Source: Planctomycetaceae bacterium | GTDB taxonomy: Bacteria > Planctomycetota > Planctomycetia > Planctomycetales > Planctomycetaceae | Direction of reading: 5' to 3' | Assembly (NCBI GenBank): GCA_021732995.1 | Contig: JAKFWA010000027.1 | Coordinates: forward strand, 62,001-126,000 | DNA: 64,000 nt | In this document: positions 27,587-36,577 of the stretch, in pieces | How the letters are laid out: every line of letters begins with the position of its first letter | Position numbering within the stretch: position 1 is the stretch's first letter | Translations under genes and position numbers: made by a program | The notes under the pieces: generated by a model | Databases searched by the model: none | What the model saw: only the letters and a program-made list of their open reading frames with translations | What the model was told of the DNA's origin: nothing

Positions 27587-27812
27587 GACGTGCTCCTTTC
27601 GCCGACGGCGGTTGTCGCCTCTGCGTTCTCGAAAGCCATCCGCAGAATGTCAGATGACATCAAAACGCATGTTGCCGAGGGGTATTGGCGTTGTCCAGAA
27701 GCCACGAGAGCAACGGCCAACTCGCCGATCAGCAATTGCCCACATGGCCAAGCCTCACGCCTCTTAGTAAGAGGGTGAGACTTGAATCACGCGGCATGGT
27801 CGAAGCGAATGG

Positions 27813-28355
27813 TTACTTCTTCTCCGCATCATGGCTGTGGCCACCGTGGTCGTGCTTGATGTCGCCGGTGAACGACTTACCTTCGATTTCAATGACAAGC
27901 CGGGCTTCGACCCCCTTGTGGTCCAGGTCTTCAGCAAGCTCCTTGTCTTCTGACGCGAAGCGTGACGACTTGCCTTCTCCATCGCCGTCTTGGGGCGCAG
28001 CTGCGAGCTTGAACTGTTCACCCTTACCATCGTGCTTGAGATTGATGGTCAATTCGGTAGCCGTGATGGGCACCGCAGCCTTGGCTTCCTTATCGAGCAC
28101 ATAGATCGTGACCTTGCCTGCCTTCTCGTCATGAACGAGTTCGGCGTGGTATTCCTCTTTGCCGAGTTCAATCAGGTGCCCGTTGTGTGGCCCCACTTCA
28201 GCATGACCTTCGGCATGTTTGTGCCCATCACCTTCGGAATGCACTTCAGGTTTAACGGGAGGTGCGGCGGGCGGAGTGGCATTGTTGCAACCGACGATCA
28301 ATGCCAATGTCAGGCCACTACAAACGACGCCTAGCTTTGGAAGACTCATTCGCAT
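27813..28355 (-). CDS. Lipoprotein with HG(G/H)/YHAE domain, RND set 1 (180 aa)
   Basis: The start is ATG at 28355 with AAGGAG eight bases ahead. A lipoprotein signal ends in LIVGC. A His-rich linker (EGDGHKHAEGHAEVGPHNGH) leads into a domain with LGKEEYHAELVHDEKAGKVTIYVLD, a block PQDGDGEGKSSRF and a C-terminal DHGGHSHD. The same HG...YHAE...(I/L)Y(V/T)L...PQDGD(G/A)EG order appears in the protein at 59752-60621. It follows the RND pump gene by about 100 bp in the same direction. A periplasmic, membrane-anchored metal-binding accessory of the pump is the likely role. Confidence 0.75.
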   Translation of the reverse strand: MRMSLPKLGVVCSGLTLALIVGCNNATPPAAPPVKPEVHSEGDGHKHAEGHAEVGPHNGHLIELGKEEYHAELVHDEKAGKVTIYVLDKEAKAAVPITATELTINLKHDGKGEQFKLAAAPQDGDGEGKSSRFASEDKELAEDLDHKGVEARLVIEIEGKSFTGDIKHDHGGHSHDAEKK

Positions 28356-28458
28356 TCGGCTATCTCCTTCATCAAGTGAAATCAGAAACGAAAACACAGC
28401 TCCGTCCGTAACGGAATTTCATTCAGGGAGCGACGCGATTCCCGACAACATCGTTCAA

Positions 28459-31400
28459 TCAATTGGCGACCGGTTGGGTCTCGTGTGTGGGAGCTGGATT
28501 AGCAATCGGAGTCTGAGCCACCACTGCATGTGCAGGATCGTCCAACTCGTCGTATTCACCCTCAGCAATTTGCTGTTCAGCGTCGCGGCGACCGAAGCAC
28601 CAGAACAACGCGGGATGGACGAAGAAGTCGAGCAGTGTCGAGCTAATTAGTCCGCCGAGAATCACCGTCGCCACCGGGTACAAGATTTCTTTGCCGGGTT
28701 CCCCCGATGCCAGCACGAGCGGAATCAGTCCGATGCCGGCGGTAAGTGCCGTCATCAACATCGGAGCTAGGCGTTCCTTGCCAGCGCGTTCGATCATTTG
28801 CGGTGTGAACTGCTCGCCTTCATGACGCACGAGATGCAAGTAATGCGAGATCAGCAAGATTCCATTCCGGGACGCGATGCCGGAGAGGGAAATGAAACCG
28901 ACCATACTGGCGACGGTGAGTGACTGATGGGTGAGCACCAGCGCAGCGACCGCGCCGATAGCTGCCATCGGCAATGCTGATAGCACTTGCAGCGACAGAT
29001 TTACCGAACGGAAGAGCGTGTAGAGTGCCAGGAACATGGCCATCAGCGAAATTAGGCTCAGCAAGCCGATCATCCGCGTGGCCGCCTTTTGGCTCTCGAA
29101 TTGGCCGCTGTATTCGATGAAGTAGCCTGTCGGTAACTTGGCCTGAATAGGAGCCAGCCGCTGTTGGATTTCGGTAACAACACCGGCCAGATCCCGTCCG
29201 GCGGTATTGCACTGCACGATCATGCGGCGGCGGACGTTCTCGCGGTTGATTGTGTTGGGACCGCTGCTACGCGTGACGGTGGCGACGGCCGTCAGAGGCA
29301 CGCGGCCCCCGCCCGGCAGGTTTACTGTCAATCGCTTGAGTTGCTCAGGGTCGAGCCGGTACTGGTCTTCGAGCCGCACGACCAAGTCGAATTTCCGCTG
29401 TCCCTGCACGATTTCGGATACGATGCGGCCATTCATGGCCGTCTCCAGGAACTCGTTCACTTGGTCCGAGTTCAAACCGTACTGTGCCAACCGCTCGCGA
29501 TTCAGCTTGATCTGCAACTGCGGGATTTCGATTTGCTGTTCAACTAGCAGGTCTTTGACGCCGGGGACGCTCTGCATGGCGGCTTTCATTTGCTCAGCCG
29601 TGTTGCGGAGCACAGTCAGATCATCGCCATAGAGCTTGATGCCCACCTGGGCCTTGACCCCGGAGAGCATGTGCGAAATCAGGTGTTGCAACGGTTGCTC
29701 GGCGGAAATCACTACACCGGGCACCTGCGTCAATTCTTCACGAATGTCTTCCAGAACCTCTTCGCGTGTGCGGCCGCTGTGCGGATCGAATGTCACAATG
29801 GTTTCAGAGACGTTGACGCCTTCGGCGTGCTCGTCCAATTCCGCGCGCCCGGTGCGACGTCCAAAGGCCACCACGCCTTTGATCTTCTTCAGCCGCTCAT
29901 CGACCATTGCCGCCATGCGGTTGGAAGTATCGAGCGATGTCCCCGGTGGCAATAGGACGTTGACCTGCACGCTGCCTTCGTTGAACGGTGGCAGAAAATC
30001 GCGACCGAGCTGCGTGACCGTTAGCACGCTGGATCCCACCGCGAGCGCCACGATTAACAAGATAGGCCAGGGATGTTTGACGCTGAGCCGGATCGCAAAC
30101 CCGGCCATCCACTTCAGCCACCGTAGCAGGAAGCCGTCTGCTTCGTGGCTCATGAATTTCGCGCTGGGCAGGAGCCAGTACGACAGTACGGGAGTTACCG
30201 TCAGCGAAACCAACAGCGACGCGAGGATCGACACGATGTAGGCCACACCCAACGGCGAGAACAACCGACCTTCCATGCCGCTGAGCGCGAACAGGGGGAT
30301 AAAAACCAGCACCACCAAAATCGTGCTGAACACAATCGAATTACGGACCTCGCTACTGGCTTCGTACACGACGCGTAACGCTGGTCGAGGTTGCGGCAAG
30401 TGCTGATTCTCCCGCAAACGGCGGTAGATATTCTCCACGTCGACAATGGCATCATCCACCAACTCGCCGATGGCCACCGCCAAGCCACCCAGTGTCATTG
30501 TGTTGATCGACAAATCGAACCACTTGAAGATCAAGCCCGTCACAACAATCGACAGCGGGATCGCAGTGAGAGTGATGAACGTCGTGCGAAAGTTCAGCAG
30601 AAACAAGAACAGGATGATGATCACCAGCACGCCACCATCGCGTAGCGCCTCAATCACGTTGGCGACGCTCAGTTCGATGAATGTCTTTTGCTGATAGATG
30701 CTGGGGTCGATGCGAATATCGGTCGGCAATGACGGCTTTAACTCTTCAAGTGCCGCGACGACGCGATCGGTTAACTCGCGCGTATCCGCACCTGGTTGCT
30801 TAGAGATGGTCAACATCACCGCCGGAAAGCCGTTCACGGCTGCGTCACCGCGTTTGACTTGCGCCGCTTCCACGATACGAGCGACTTGACCGAGCAAGAT
30901 CGGCCGGTCTTTGCCGGTCTTGATGACGACGTTGTTAAGCCCCTCCACCGTCTCGATGCGGCCCAGCGAACGCACGAGCAATTCGTTCGCTCCCAGGTTC
31001 AGATACCCGCCTGTCGCGTTAGCGTTACTCGCTGAGACCGCATGCTCCACATCTTCTAGGCTGACGTCGTACTTCCGCAGTTCCTCGGGATTCACCAACA
31101 CTTGGAACTGCTTGCGACCGCCCCCCATCGTGATGACTTGAGCCACGCCCGGAATGGTTAGCAATCGTTGTCGCACCACCCAATCGGCTAAGGTGCGAAC
31201 TTCCAAGGGATTGGTTTTCCCTTCTTCGCTCCACATCCCGATCTGCATGATCTGTCCCATGATGGACGAGATCGGAGCCAACTGTGGACGCACCCCTTTG
31301 GGCAAGCGATCCCCCGCCAGCGCCACCTTTTCCGCAACAATCTGGCGATCCACATAGATGTCAGTACCCCAGGCGAACTCGACATAGATGACGGACAGTC

Positions 31401-31665
31401 CCACGCCCGATGAACTTCGCACGGCCTGCACGCCGGTTGCGCCGTTCAACACCGATTCAAGTGGAAAGGTGATCAACGTCTCGACCTCTTCGGGAGCTAG
31501 GCCCGGAGCTTCAGTCATCACCGTAACGCGCGGCCGATTGAGATCAGGGAACACGTCGATCGGCAGGTGATAGAGCGTGTAGCCGCCATAGCCCAGCACC
31601 ATTATCGCGACAGCAATGGTCAGCATTCGAAAACGCAGAGAGAAACGAATGATTGCGTTGAGCAT
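28459..31665 (-). CDS. Heavy-metal RND efflux pump, CusA/CzcA family (set 1)
   Basis: The start is ATG at 31665 (AAGGA six bases ahead), giving 1068 residues, normal for HME-RND pumps. The inner-membrane trimer subunit shows MLNAIIRFSLRFR, the DVFPDLNRPRV motif, two large periplasmic loops and twelve membrane helices. The proton-relay helix reads GGLAVAIGELVDDAIVDVEN (393-412). This carries the DD of the family but differs from both the CzcA (DFG...VD) and CusA (VGAMVDAA) types, so the metal cannot be read directly. It exports metal through the adaptor and TolC genes directly upstream (33218 and 34977) by proton antiport. The lipoprotein at 28355 follows. Confidence 0.9.
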   Translation of the reverse strand: MLNAIIRFSLRFRMLTIAVAIMVLGYGGYTLYHLPIDVFPDLNRPRVTVMTEAPGLAPEEVETLITFPLESVLNGATGVQAVRSSSGVGLSVIYVEFAWGTDIYVDRQIVAEKVALAGDRLPKGVRPQLAPISSIMGQIMQIGMWSEEGKTNPLEVRTLADWVVRQRLLTIPGVAQVITMGGGRKQFQVLVNPEELRKYDVSLEDVEHAVSASNANATGGYLNLGANELLVRSLGRIETVEGLNNVVIKTGKDRPILLGQVARIVEAAQVKRGDAAVNGFPAVMLTISKQPGADTRELTDRVVAALEELKPSLPTDIRIDPSIYQQKTFIELSVANVIEALRDGGVLVIIILFLFLLNFRTTFITLTAIPLSIVVTGLIFKWFDLSINTMTLGGLAVAIGELVDDAIVDVENIYRRLRENQHLPQPRPALRVVYEASSEVRNSIVFSTILVVLVFIPLFALSGMEGRLFSPLGVAYIVSILASLLVSLTVTPVLSYWLLPSAKFMSHEADGFLLRWLKWMAGFAIRLSVKHPWPILLIVALAVGSSVLTVTQLGRDFLPPFNEGSVQVNVLLPPGTSLDTSNRMAAMVDERLKKIKGVVAFGRRTGRAELDEHAEGVNVSETIVTFDPHSGRTREEVLEDIREELTQVPGVVISAEQPLQHLISHMLSGVKAQVGIKLYGDDLTVLRNTAEQMKAAMQSVPGVKDLLVEQQIEIPQLQIKLNRERLAQYGLNSDQVNEFLETAMNGRIVSEIVQGQRKFDLVVRLEDQYRLDPEQLKRLTVNLPGGGRVPLTAVATVTRSSGPNTINRENVRRRMIVQCNTAGRDLAGVVTEIQQRLAPIQAKLPTGYFIEYSGQFESQKAATRMIGLLSLISLMAMFLALYTLFRSVNLSLQVLSALPMAAIGAVAALVLTHQSLTVASMVGFISLSGIASRNGILLISHYLHLVRHEGEQFTPQMIERAGKERLAPMLMTALTAGIGLIPLVLASGEPGKEILYPVATVILGGLISSTLLDFFVHPALFWCFGRRDAEQQIAEGEYDELDDPAHAVVAQTPIANPAPTHETQPVAN

Positions 31666-31790
31666 GTCTGATCCTTGGGCTCGACTCATGAGCCCGTTGT
31701 TTCGCTTGCAAGCGACCATCGAGTGCGGGGCAGCCTATAGGTGAGTGGAACTCATCACTGTGCGCTGCCGCCGACTTCACTTCGACACCC

Positions 31791-33218
31791 TTAGTGGTTG
31801 TGTCCGGCGTGCGGATCAGGGGCTCCGCCCGCTTTGTTCTTCAACGCCATCTGCATTTGCTGTGTGCCGTTCAGCGCCACCTTGTCTCCGGGGAATAGCG
31901 ATCCGTCTTGAGCGATCACGACGGACGAAAGGTCGCTGTACTCCACATGCACCGGACGCCGATCGAAATGGCTGCCGTTCTGCTGGAAGACGAAGGATTC
32001 CGGCCCTTCTTGAACTACGGCCTCTGCTGGCAGGACGATGCGTTTCGACCACTCCTCGACCGGAACGAGCACTTGCAAGCGTTGTCCCGGTTTGAAACGC
32101 CAATTGATAAAGCGATGTCCGCTACTGGTCTGGTCGCGAGTCCGTTCGTTCGGCAAGCGGACATAAAAGTGCAGCGTCCGCGACTCCTGATCGATTTGGT
32201 CGCTCAGATAGAGAATCTCTAGGTCGGGCACCAAAGTTCCCGTGGAATTTTCACTCTCGATTCGTATCGAGACTTTCTGCCCGTCGCGTAAAGCCTTGGC
32301 GATCAACTCTCCATCTTGCTCGAAGGCATTGCCTTCGACGAAAAGTTCCGAGTAATCGGCCAATGTCAGCAACGGGTCGCCCGTATTCACGAAGCGACCG
32401 GAGTCGGCAGTCACGGTTTCCGCGACCAGGAGGCTATCTTTTTGTGATAAATCAGGCGAGCTTTCGGACTCGTCGGCGAGTGGTCTGACAGGCGCGAACA
32501 CAGTTTGCTTGGAGAGCAATGTCCGCGATTTTTGAATCTCTTCCACATCTGCCGGGGACAATCCGTGTAACAGCAGCGATTCGCGTTGAGACTTGAGCGA
32601 CGCTCGCAGCTTTTGTTGCTCATACTGTCGGTCGAGGACTTGTTTCTCCGGAATCGAACCTTTGGCGACGGATGGACGCAGGCGTTCAATCTCCTTGTTG
32701 ACGACATCGAGTTCCTCCACCAACTTCAGAAAGTCTACCTGTACTTGCAGCATGTCTTCGTGTGTGAGCCGTAGATCGAAGACAGGTTGCCCCGGTCGAA
32801 TCGCTTCGCCTTGGACAACGTAAACCTTGGTGATGATCCCGGTCATGGGTGCGGCGACGCGGAGCTTGGTCCTGCCTGGGCGTTCCGCCACGATACCTGG
32901 GACTGTGACCGTCCGCACAAACGTCTGTAGTTCGACTTTCCCGACTTGTAAGCCAATGTTCTTGCGAGCTTGCTCGGAGAGCTCCAGAGACGAGGACTCG
33001 TCATGTCCCGAGTGTGCCCCGTGGTCGTGCCCGGCATGATCATCCTCGTCCGTCTTCGCGACTGAGGGATTCGCCGATGCTGTTGTTCGGAAGCTATCCC
33101 AGCGTTCTTGCACCACAGGGAGCCAACGTGTGTGAGTTGCCCATGCGGAACCCGCAACGATCACAACACCCAGAGCCCCTCCCCATTTCATCCACTGCGA
33201 AGTCTTTGCCGGAATCAT
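31791..33218 (-). CDS. RND periplasmic adaptor, CusB/CzcB type (set 1)
   Basis: The ATG at 33218 has AGGAG seven bases ahead. The 475-residue product has an N-terminal membrane anchor (WGGALGVVIVAGSAWA) and a His/Asp-rich linker (DEDDHAGHDHGAHSGHD), probably metal-binding. The membrane-fusion core follows: a lipoyl half (VAAPMTGIITKVYVVQGEAIRPGQPVFDL), a coiled-coil hairpin (residues 155-215), a second lipoyl half, and the beta-barrel and membrane-proximal domains (FINWRFKPGQRLQVLVPV). The C-terminus ends DPHAGHNH. It links the 28459 pump to the 33382 outer-membrane channel. Gaps of about 125 and 160 bp to its neighbours suggest one operon. Confidence 0.9.
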   Translation of the reverse strand: MIPAKTSQWMKWGGALGVVIVAGSAWATHTRWLPVVQERWDSFRTTASANPSVAKTDEDDHAGHDHGAHSGHDESSSLELSEQARKNIGLQVGKVELQTFVRTVTVPGIVAERPGRTKLRVAAPMTGIITKVYVVQGEAIRPGQPVFDLRLTHEDMLQVQVDFLKLVEELDVVNKEIERLRPSVAKGSIPEKQVLDRQYEQQKLRASLKSQRESLLLHGLSPADVEEIQKSRTLLSKQTVFAPVRPLADESESSPDLSQKDSLLVAETVTADSGRFVNTGDPLLTLADYSELFVEGNAFEQDGELIAKALRDGQKVSIRIESENSTGTLVPDLEILYLSDQIDQESRTLHFYVRLPNERTRDQTSSGHRFINWRFKPGQRLQVLVPVEEWSKRIVLPAEAVVQEGPESFVFQQNGSHFDRRPVHVEYSDLSSVVIAQDGSLFPGDKVALNGTQQMQMALKNKAGGAPDPHAGHNH

Positions 33219-33381
33219 TCAACGTCTCCTCTGCACGAACGCGAGTCTTTCCGACTCTCTGTGACTTGGGTTCGTCCGAGTGAGCATCCTGCTAACACGA
33301 GCGAGATTCTGCGGTTTCGCACTTTCGTGTGCGTCGGACGTGCGTCGCCCTGATGAGGCGATCGCCCTTGGTAGTGTTGGT

Positions 33382-34977
33382 CTATGATTTCGTGGCTTCG
33401 ACTGCCGGTACGGGAGGCACAATGCCGGTACTTCGCGAAGTAGGTGGCCAATCGTCTTCGATGGTCATGCCCGAAATCTTTGCGGCAGCTTTCCACGCGT
33501 CTCCGAGAGACTTGAGTCGTTCCAACCGTGCTTGCCGCACCGAGCGTTGCAATTCCAGGACCATTAACGGGGACAGATTTTTGCGTTGATCTTCGGTCGC
33601 AATGTTCTGAGCCTGTTCCGCTTTGGCGACGACGAACTGGTATCCTTCCGCACGTTTTCGAGCAGCTGCGAATTCACGCACCGCAGACGCAACTCGGTCA
33701 GTCAGGTCATTCTCAAGTCGGCTGACTTCCTGCATGGCGGCGCACAGTTCGGCCTCAGCCGCGCGGATGTTGCCTTGGTTTCTGTTGTACAACGGGATCG
33801 ACGCGCTCACGCCCACCGTGTAGTCGTCGGAACGGTTCTGATTCTGGCGCACGTACCCGCCATTGACGCTGAGATTGGGGATCGGTTCCGCCTTGGCTCG
33901 TTGGACCAAGAGGTTGGCCTTTTCCACTCCCCACTGAGCCGTCTGGATTTCAGGATGGACGCTGAGGACATACAGCGGCGTGGCGTCGGCGTTGTAGTCT
34001 GGGAACGAATAATCCTCGAAGCGCCCCGCGACCTTGGTAATCGACAGTTGATGTAAGCCAAGCAATGCGGCCAGCCGTTTGTAGGCTGCTGCCTTCTCTG
34101 CCTCTGCCGATTCAAAGTCCGCTTCGTAACGAGCTAGTTCCGCTTCGACCGGTAGTACGTCGATGTCCGCCAATGTCTTGGCGTCGTCACGCAAACTTCG
34201 AACAGTCGCGGCGGAGTCATAACCATAACGGCGAATCTCTCCCAACATCCGCACTCGTTCTTGGAGTCCGAGCACGTCGAAATATGCCGATCGAATTTCC
34301 GCCAGCATGGTGTAACGCTCTGCCATCACTCCCCAATTCGCTTGCTCGATTTCGCGTTCAGCAGCAGCACGGCTGAGCTGCAACTTGCGCCCCATCACAA
34401 TCTCCTGGGTCACCAGCGGTAGAGAGTTGACGCCCGAACGTCCGGTCTTGTCGCCAAGTTCATCCCAAGTCAGTGCGACCAAGGGATTGGGGTAGAGGCC
34501 AGCTTGGTACGCTCGCCCCCGCGCTGCGTCGACTGCGAAGGACACTTTGGCCAGTCGCGGATTCTGTTGGAGCCCAACTGCGACCAGAGCATCGAGCGCC
34601 ATTCCGCTTCCCGCATCATCAGCGCTGCCGCTGGGATCAACCGTCTTCGGCCAACGTGTGCTCGAAGGAAGAGTATTCCCATCGGGCTCAGAAGCTGCCG
34701 TATTCTGTGTCGACGCAGTGGTGAGAGTGATGTCAGGCTTGCGCAAGGATGTCTCGTGGACCGCCCGTCTCGTTCCCGAAGTTGACCGTCCAACTTCGGC
34801 ATTGGTTGGGCGAATTGGCCTCGGCGTCTCGACTGGTTTTTTCGAAACGAGGGACTTCAATCGGCTCAAAGAAATTGCCGGTTCCTTGGCATTCACCGAA
34901 TGCGAAGATGCGATCAGCAACATCAGGACCAACGTCCCTATGCCGTACCAATGTCGTGACAGTCGAAGCAACATCAT
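33382..34977 (-). CDS. TolC-family outer-membrane efflux channel (set 1)
   Basis: The start is at the first of two tandem ATGs (34977), just downstream of AAGGAAG. A signal peptide (YGIGTLVLMLLIASSHSVNA) precedes a Ser/Thr/Pro-rich region. Two copies of the TolC alpha-hairpin repeat follow, with YQAGLYPNPLVALTWDE in the first and the long helices FESAEAEKAAAYKRLAALLG and LENDLTDRVASAVREFAAARKRAEGYQFV. The 531 residues fit CzcC/CusC. It forms the outer-membrane exit duct for the adaptor and pump genes downstream. A strong hairpin lies in its leader (35024-35059). Confidence 0.88.
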   Translation of the reverse strand: MMLLRLSRHWYGIGTLVLMLLIASSHSVNAKEPAISLSRLKSLVSKKPVETPRPIRPTNAEVGRSTSGTRRAVHETSLRKPDITLTTASTQNTAASEPDGNTLPSSTRWPKTVDPSGSADDAGSGMALDALVAVGLQQNPRLAKVSFAVDAARGRAYQAGLYPNPLVALTWDELGDKTGRSGVNSLPLVTQEIVMGRKLQLSRAAAEREIEQANWGVMAERYTMLAEIRSAYFDVLGLQERVRMLGEIRRYGYDSAATVRSLRDDAKTLADIDVLPVEAELARYEADFESAEAEKAAAYKRLAALLGLHQLSITKVAGRFEDYSFPDYNADATPLYVLSVHPEIQTAQWGVEKANLLVQRAKAEPIPNLSVNGGYVRQNQNRSDDYTVGVSASIPLYNRNQGNIRAAEAELCAAMQEVSRLENDLTDRVASAVREFAAARKRAEGYQFVVAKAEQAQNIATEDQRKNLSPLMVLELQRSVRQARLERLKSLGDAWKAAAKISGMTIEDDWPPTSRSTGIVPPVPAVEATKS

Positions 34978-35023
34978 CAACTTCCTTGTTCGAAAAAAGG
35001 AAATGTCCGGCGCATGGCAACTC

Positions 35024-35059
35024 GATAAGGAGAAGGCGTTCAATGGGCTTCTCCTTATC
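35024..35059 (-). other. 12-bp perfect hairpin in the leader of the TolC gene
   Basis: The arms 35024-35035 and 35048-35059 pair perfectly around a 12-base loop. No T-run follows on either strand. It lies between the 35074 stop and the 34977 start, so it may stabilise mRNA ends or adjust the ratio of lipoprotein to channel rather than terminate. Confidence 0.45.
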
Positions 35060-35073
35060 TGCGCTTTCTTACA

Positions 35074-35508
35074 TCAATTGAGTTCTGGCTTTGGCGGCTT
35101 CTTGCCGAGCTTGGCTTCGTACTTGGCGGCGTACTCTTCCAGCTTCTCAGGATGACAGATGAAGCACTGGGAATCGGGACGATCGTGGTCCTTGCACCAA
35201 TCACCCTTCTTCTTGAAGTCAGCCGCGATCTTGGAATTGCATTGAGCACATTCCCCTTCGGGGACGCCATGCTCGTCGCACCACCACCCGTCATGGCTGT
35301 GGCCTTTCGCGTCAGCTTTCTTCTCGTCCTTACCGTGGTCATGGCCGTCGCCAGCGTGATGCTCGTCCCCATCCTTGTGATCGGTGTGTGGAGCGTGCTC
35401 GGTCTTGGCCACTTCTTTCGGAGGAGCAGAGTTCTGTCCGCAGCCGACCAAGCCGTAGCTCGCAGCAATCAAACAGGTCAGTAACAGGTTCTTCTTCAGC
35501 AGGTTCAT
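35074..35508 (-). CDS. Lipoprotein with tandem WC-x-(E/D)H...CxxC metal motifs (144 aa)
   Basis: The start is ATG at 35508 (AGGAA eight bases ahead; a GTG lies one codon upstream). A lipoprotein signal ends SYGLVGC. A His/Asp/Lys-rich linker is followed by two related modules, WWCDEHGVPEGECAQCN and WCKDHDRPDSQCFICHPE, then a Lys/Pro-rich helix. The same pair of modules forms the N-terminus of the RND adaptor at 42594-44210 (WCSEHNVPEDQCVEC, WCKEHGVFECPTHHPE). Two cysteines and a His per module suggest thiolate/imidazole metal binding. It heads the RND set 1 operon and probably delivers metal to the channel complex. Confidence 0.75.
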   Translation of the reverse strand: MNLLKKNLLLTCLIAASYGLVGCGQNSAPPKEVAKTEHAPHTDHKDGDEHHAGDGHDHGKDEKKADAKGHSHDGWWCDEHGVPEGECAQCNSKIAADFKKKGDWCKDHDRPDSQCFICHPEKLEEYAAKYEAKLGKKPPKPELN

Positions 35509-35607
35509 CACACAGGTTCCTTTCGTGAATACTTTGCTCCATCGGGACTCTCCCGGTGGAACTACACATCAAAGCTACCCAGGACTCGGTCGAGAGATGC
35601 GTTTCCT

Positions 35608-35811
35608 TCAGGCGGCTCGCCGACGACGGCGGCCTTTCGACAAGGGGATCTGGAACTCACCGGCGATCTTCAGCACCGTTGAGAGACACACTGGTTCCGG
35701 TGCGTGAGCGATCGCGCCCCGCGCGCCGTGTTGTCGAATCAACTCTGCTAACTGCTCACGCTGACTCGTTGTGAACTTTGGCTTTCGTCCTCGATGTTCT
35801 TGCGATGGCAT
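35608..35811 (-). CDS. Small basic putative DNA-binding protein (67 aa)
   Basis: The ATG at 35811 has AAGGAG eight bases ahead. The product (GRKPKFTTSQREQLAELIRQHGARGAIA...STVLKIAGEFQIPLSKGRRRRRAA) reads as one helix-turn-helix of resolvase-like style with a very basic C-terminus. It is the last gene after the ABC exporter and lies between two metal-efflux operons. It could be a local regulator, but no operator is evident and the assignment rests on composition and the helix pattern only. Confidence 0.5.
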   Translation of the reverse strand: MPSQEHRGRKPKFTTSQREQLAELIRQHGARGAIAHAPEPVCLSTVLKIAGEFQIPLSKGRRRRRAA

Positions 35812-35880
35812 CGCAAATTCTCCTTCTCCAACCTATCCCGTAGTCTTGATTATTCCTTCACTGCCAACCGAATCCGCTCC

Positions 35881-36573
35881 TCAAGCGACTTCAACCAAAG
35901 CAGTGTCCTCAGAAGCCACAAGCTCCCCGTCCCTCAAGCACAATCGACGATCCGCTCTCGCGGCAGCGGCTGGGTCATGCGTAACCATGACGATCGTGCG
36001 TCCTTCGTTGACGAACTGATCGAACATGGACAGCACGGCTTCCCGACTTGCTGGGTCCAAATTACCAGTGGGTTCGTCCGCGAGAATGAGCCGCGGGTTG
36101 TTGGCCAGCGTGCGTGCGAGAGCGACACGCTGTTGTTGGCCTGTACTCAGTTCGCTCGGCTTGTGGTCGATGCGATTGCCGAGTCCCACTTGCTCCAGAA
36201 GTGCGACGGCTCGTTCTCTCTGCTCGGACTTTGCCATTCCGCTGAGATACAGTGGTACGACGACGTTCTCTAACGCGGTCAGGTACGGCACCAGATTGAA
36301 TGTCTGAAAGACGAAGCCGATGCGTTCTCGTCGACGCTGAGTGCGTTCGGTAATGGACAAGTCGTAGAGCGACTCATTGTCGAGCCACACCTTACCAGTG
36401 TCGGGCGAAAGCATGCCGCCGAGTAGCGACAGTAGGGTCGTCTTACCACTGCCGCTGGGACCAACGACCGCCACATACTCGCCGAGTCCGATGTCGAGCG
36501 ATTCCGCCTTGAACGCAACAACTTCATGTTGCCGTCGGCGATAAGTCTTCGTGACCTGATGCAAATGCAACAT
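35881..36573 (-). CDS. ABC transporter ATPase, MacB/LolD type
   Basis: The 230-residue protein has every ABC motif: Walker A GPSGSGKTT, Q-loop FVFQTFNLVPYLTALENV, signature LSTGQQQRVALAR (T in place of the usual G), Walker B LILADEPTGNLDP and the H-loop VTHDP. The Q-loop and D-loop wording is that of LolD/MacB/FtsE-type ATPases, which drive mechanotransmission through an FtsX-fold partner instead of substrate transport across the inner membrane. It starts four bases after the permease gene. The pair is embedded at the end of a metal-efflux operon, so it may extrude periplasmic metal complexes or lipoproteins. Confidence 0.9.
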   Translation of the reverse strand: MLHLHQVTKTYRRRQHEVVAFKAESLDIGLGEYVAVVGPSGSGKTTLLSLLGGMLSPDTGKVWLDNESLYDLSITERTQRRRERIGFVFQTFNLVPYLTALENVVVPLYLSGMAKSEQRERAVALLEQVGLGNRIDHKPSELSTGQQQRVALARTLANNPRLILADEPTGNLDPASREAVLSMFDQFVNEGRTIVMVTHDPAAAARADRRLCLRDGELVASEDTALVEVA

Positions 36574-36577
36574 GAAC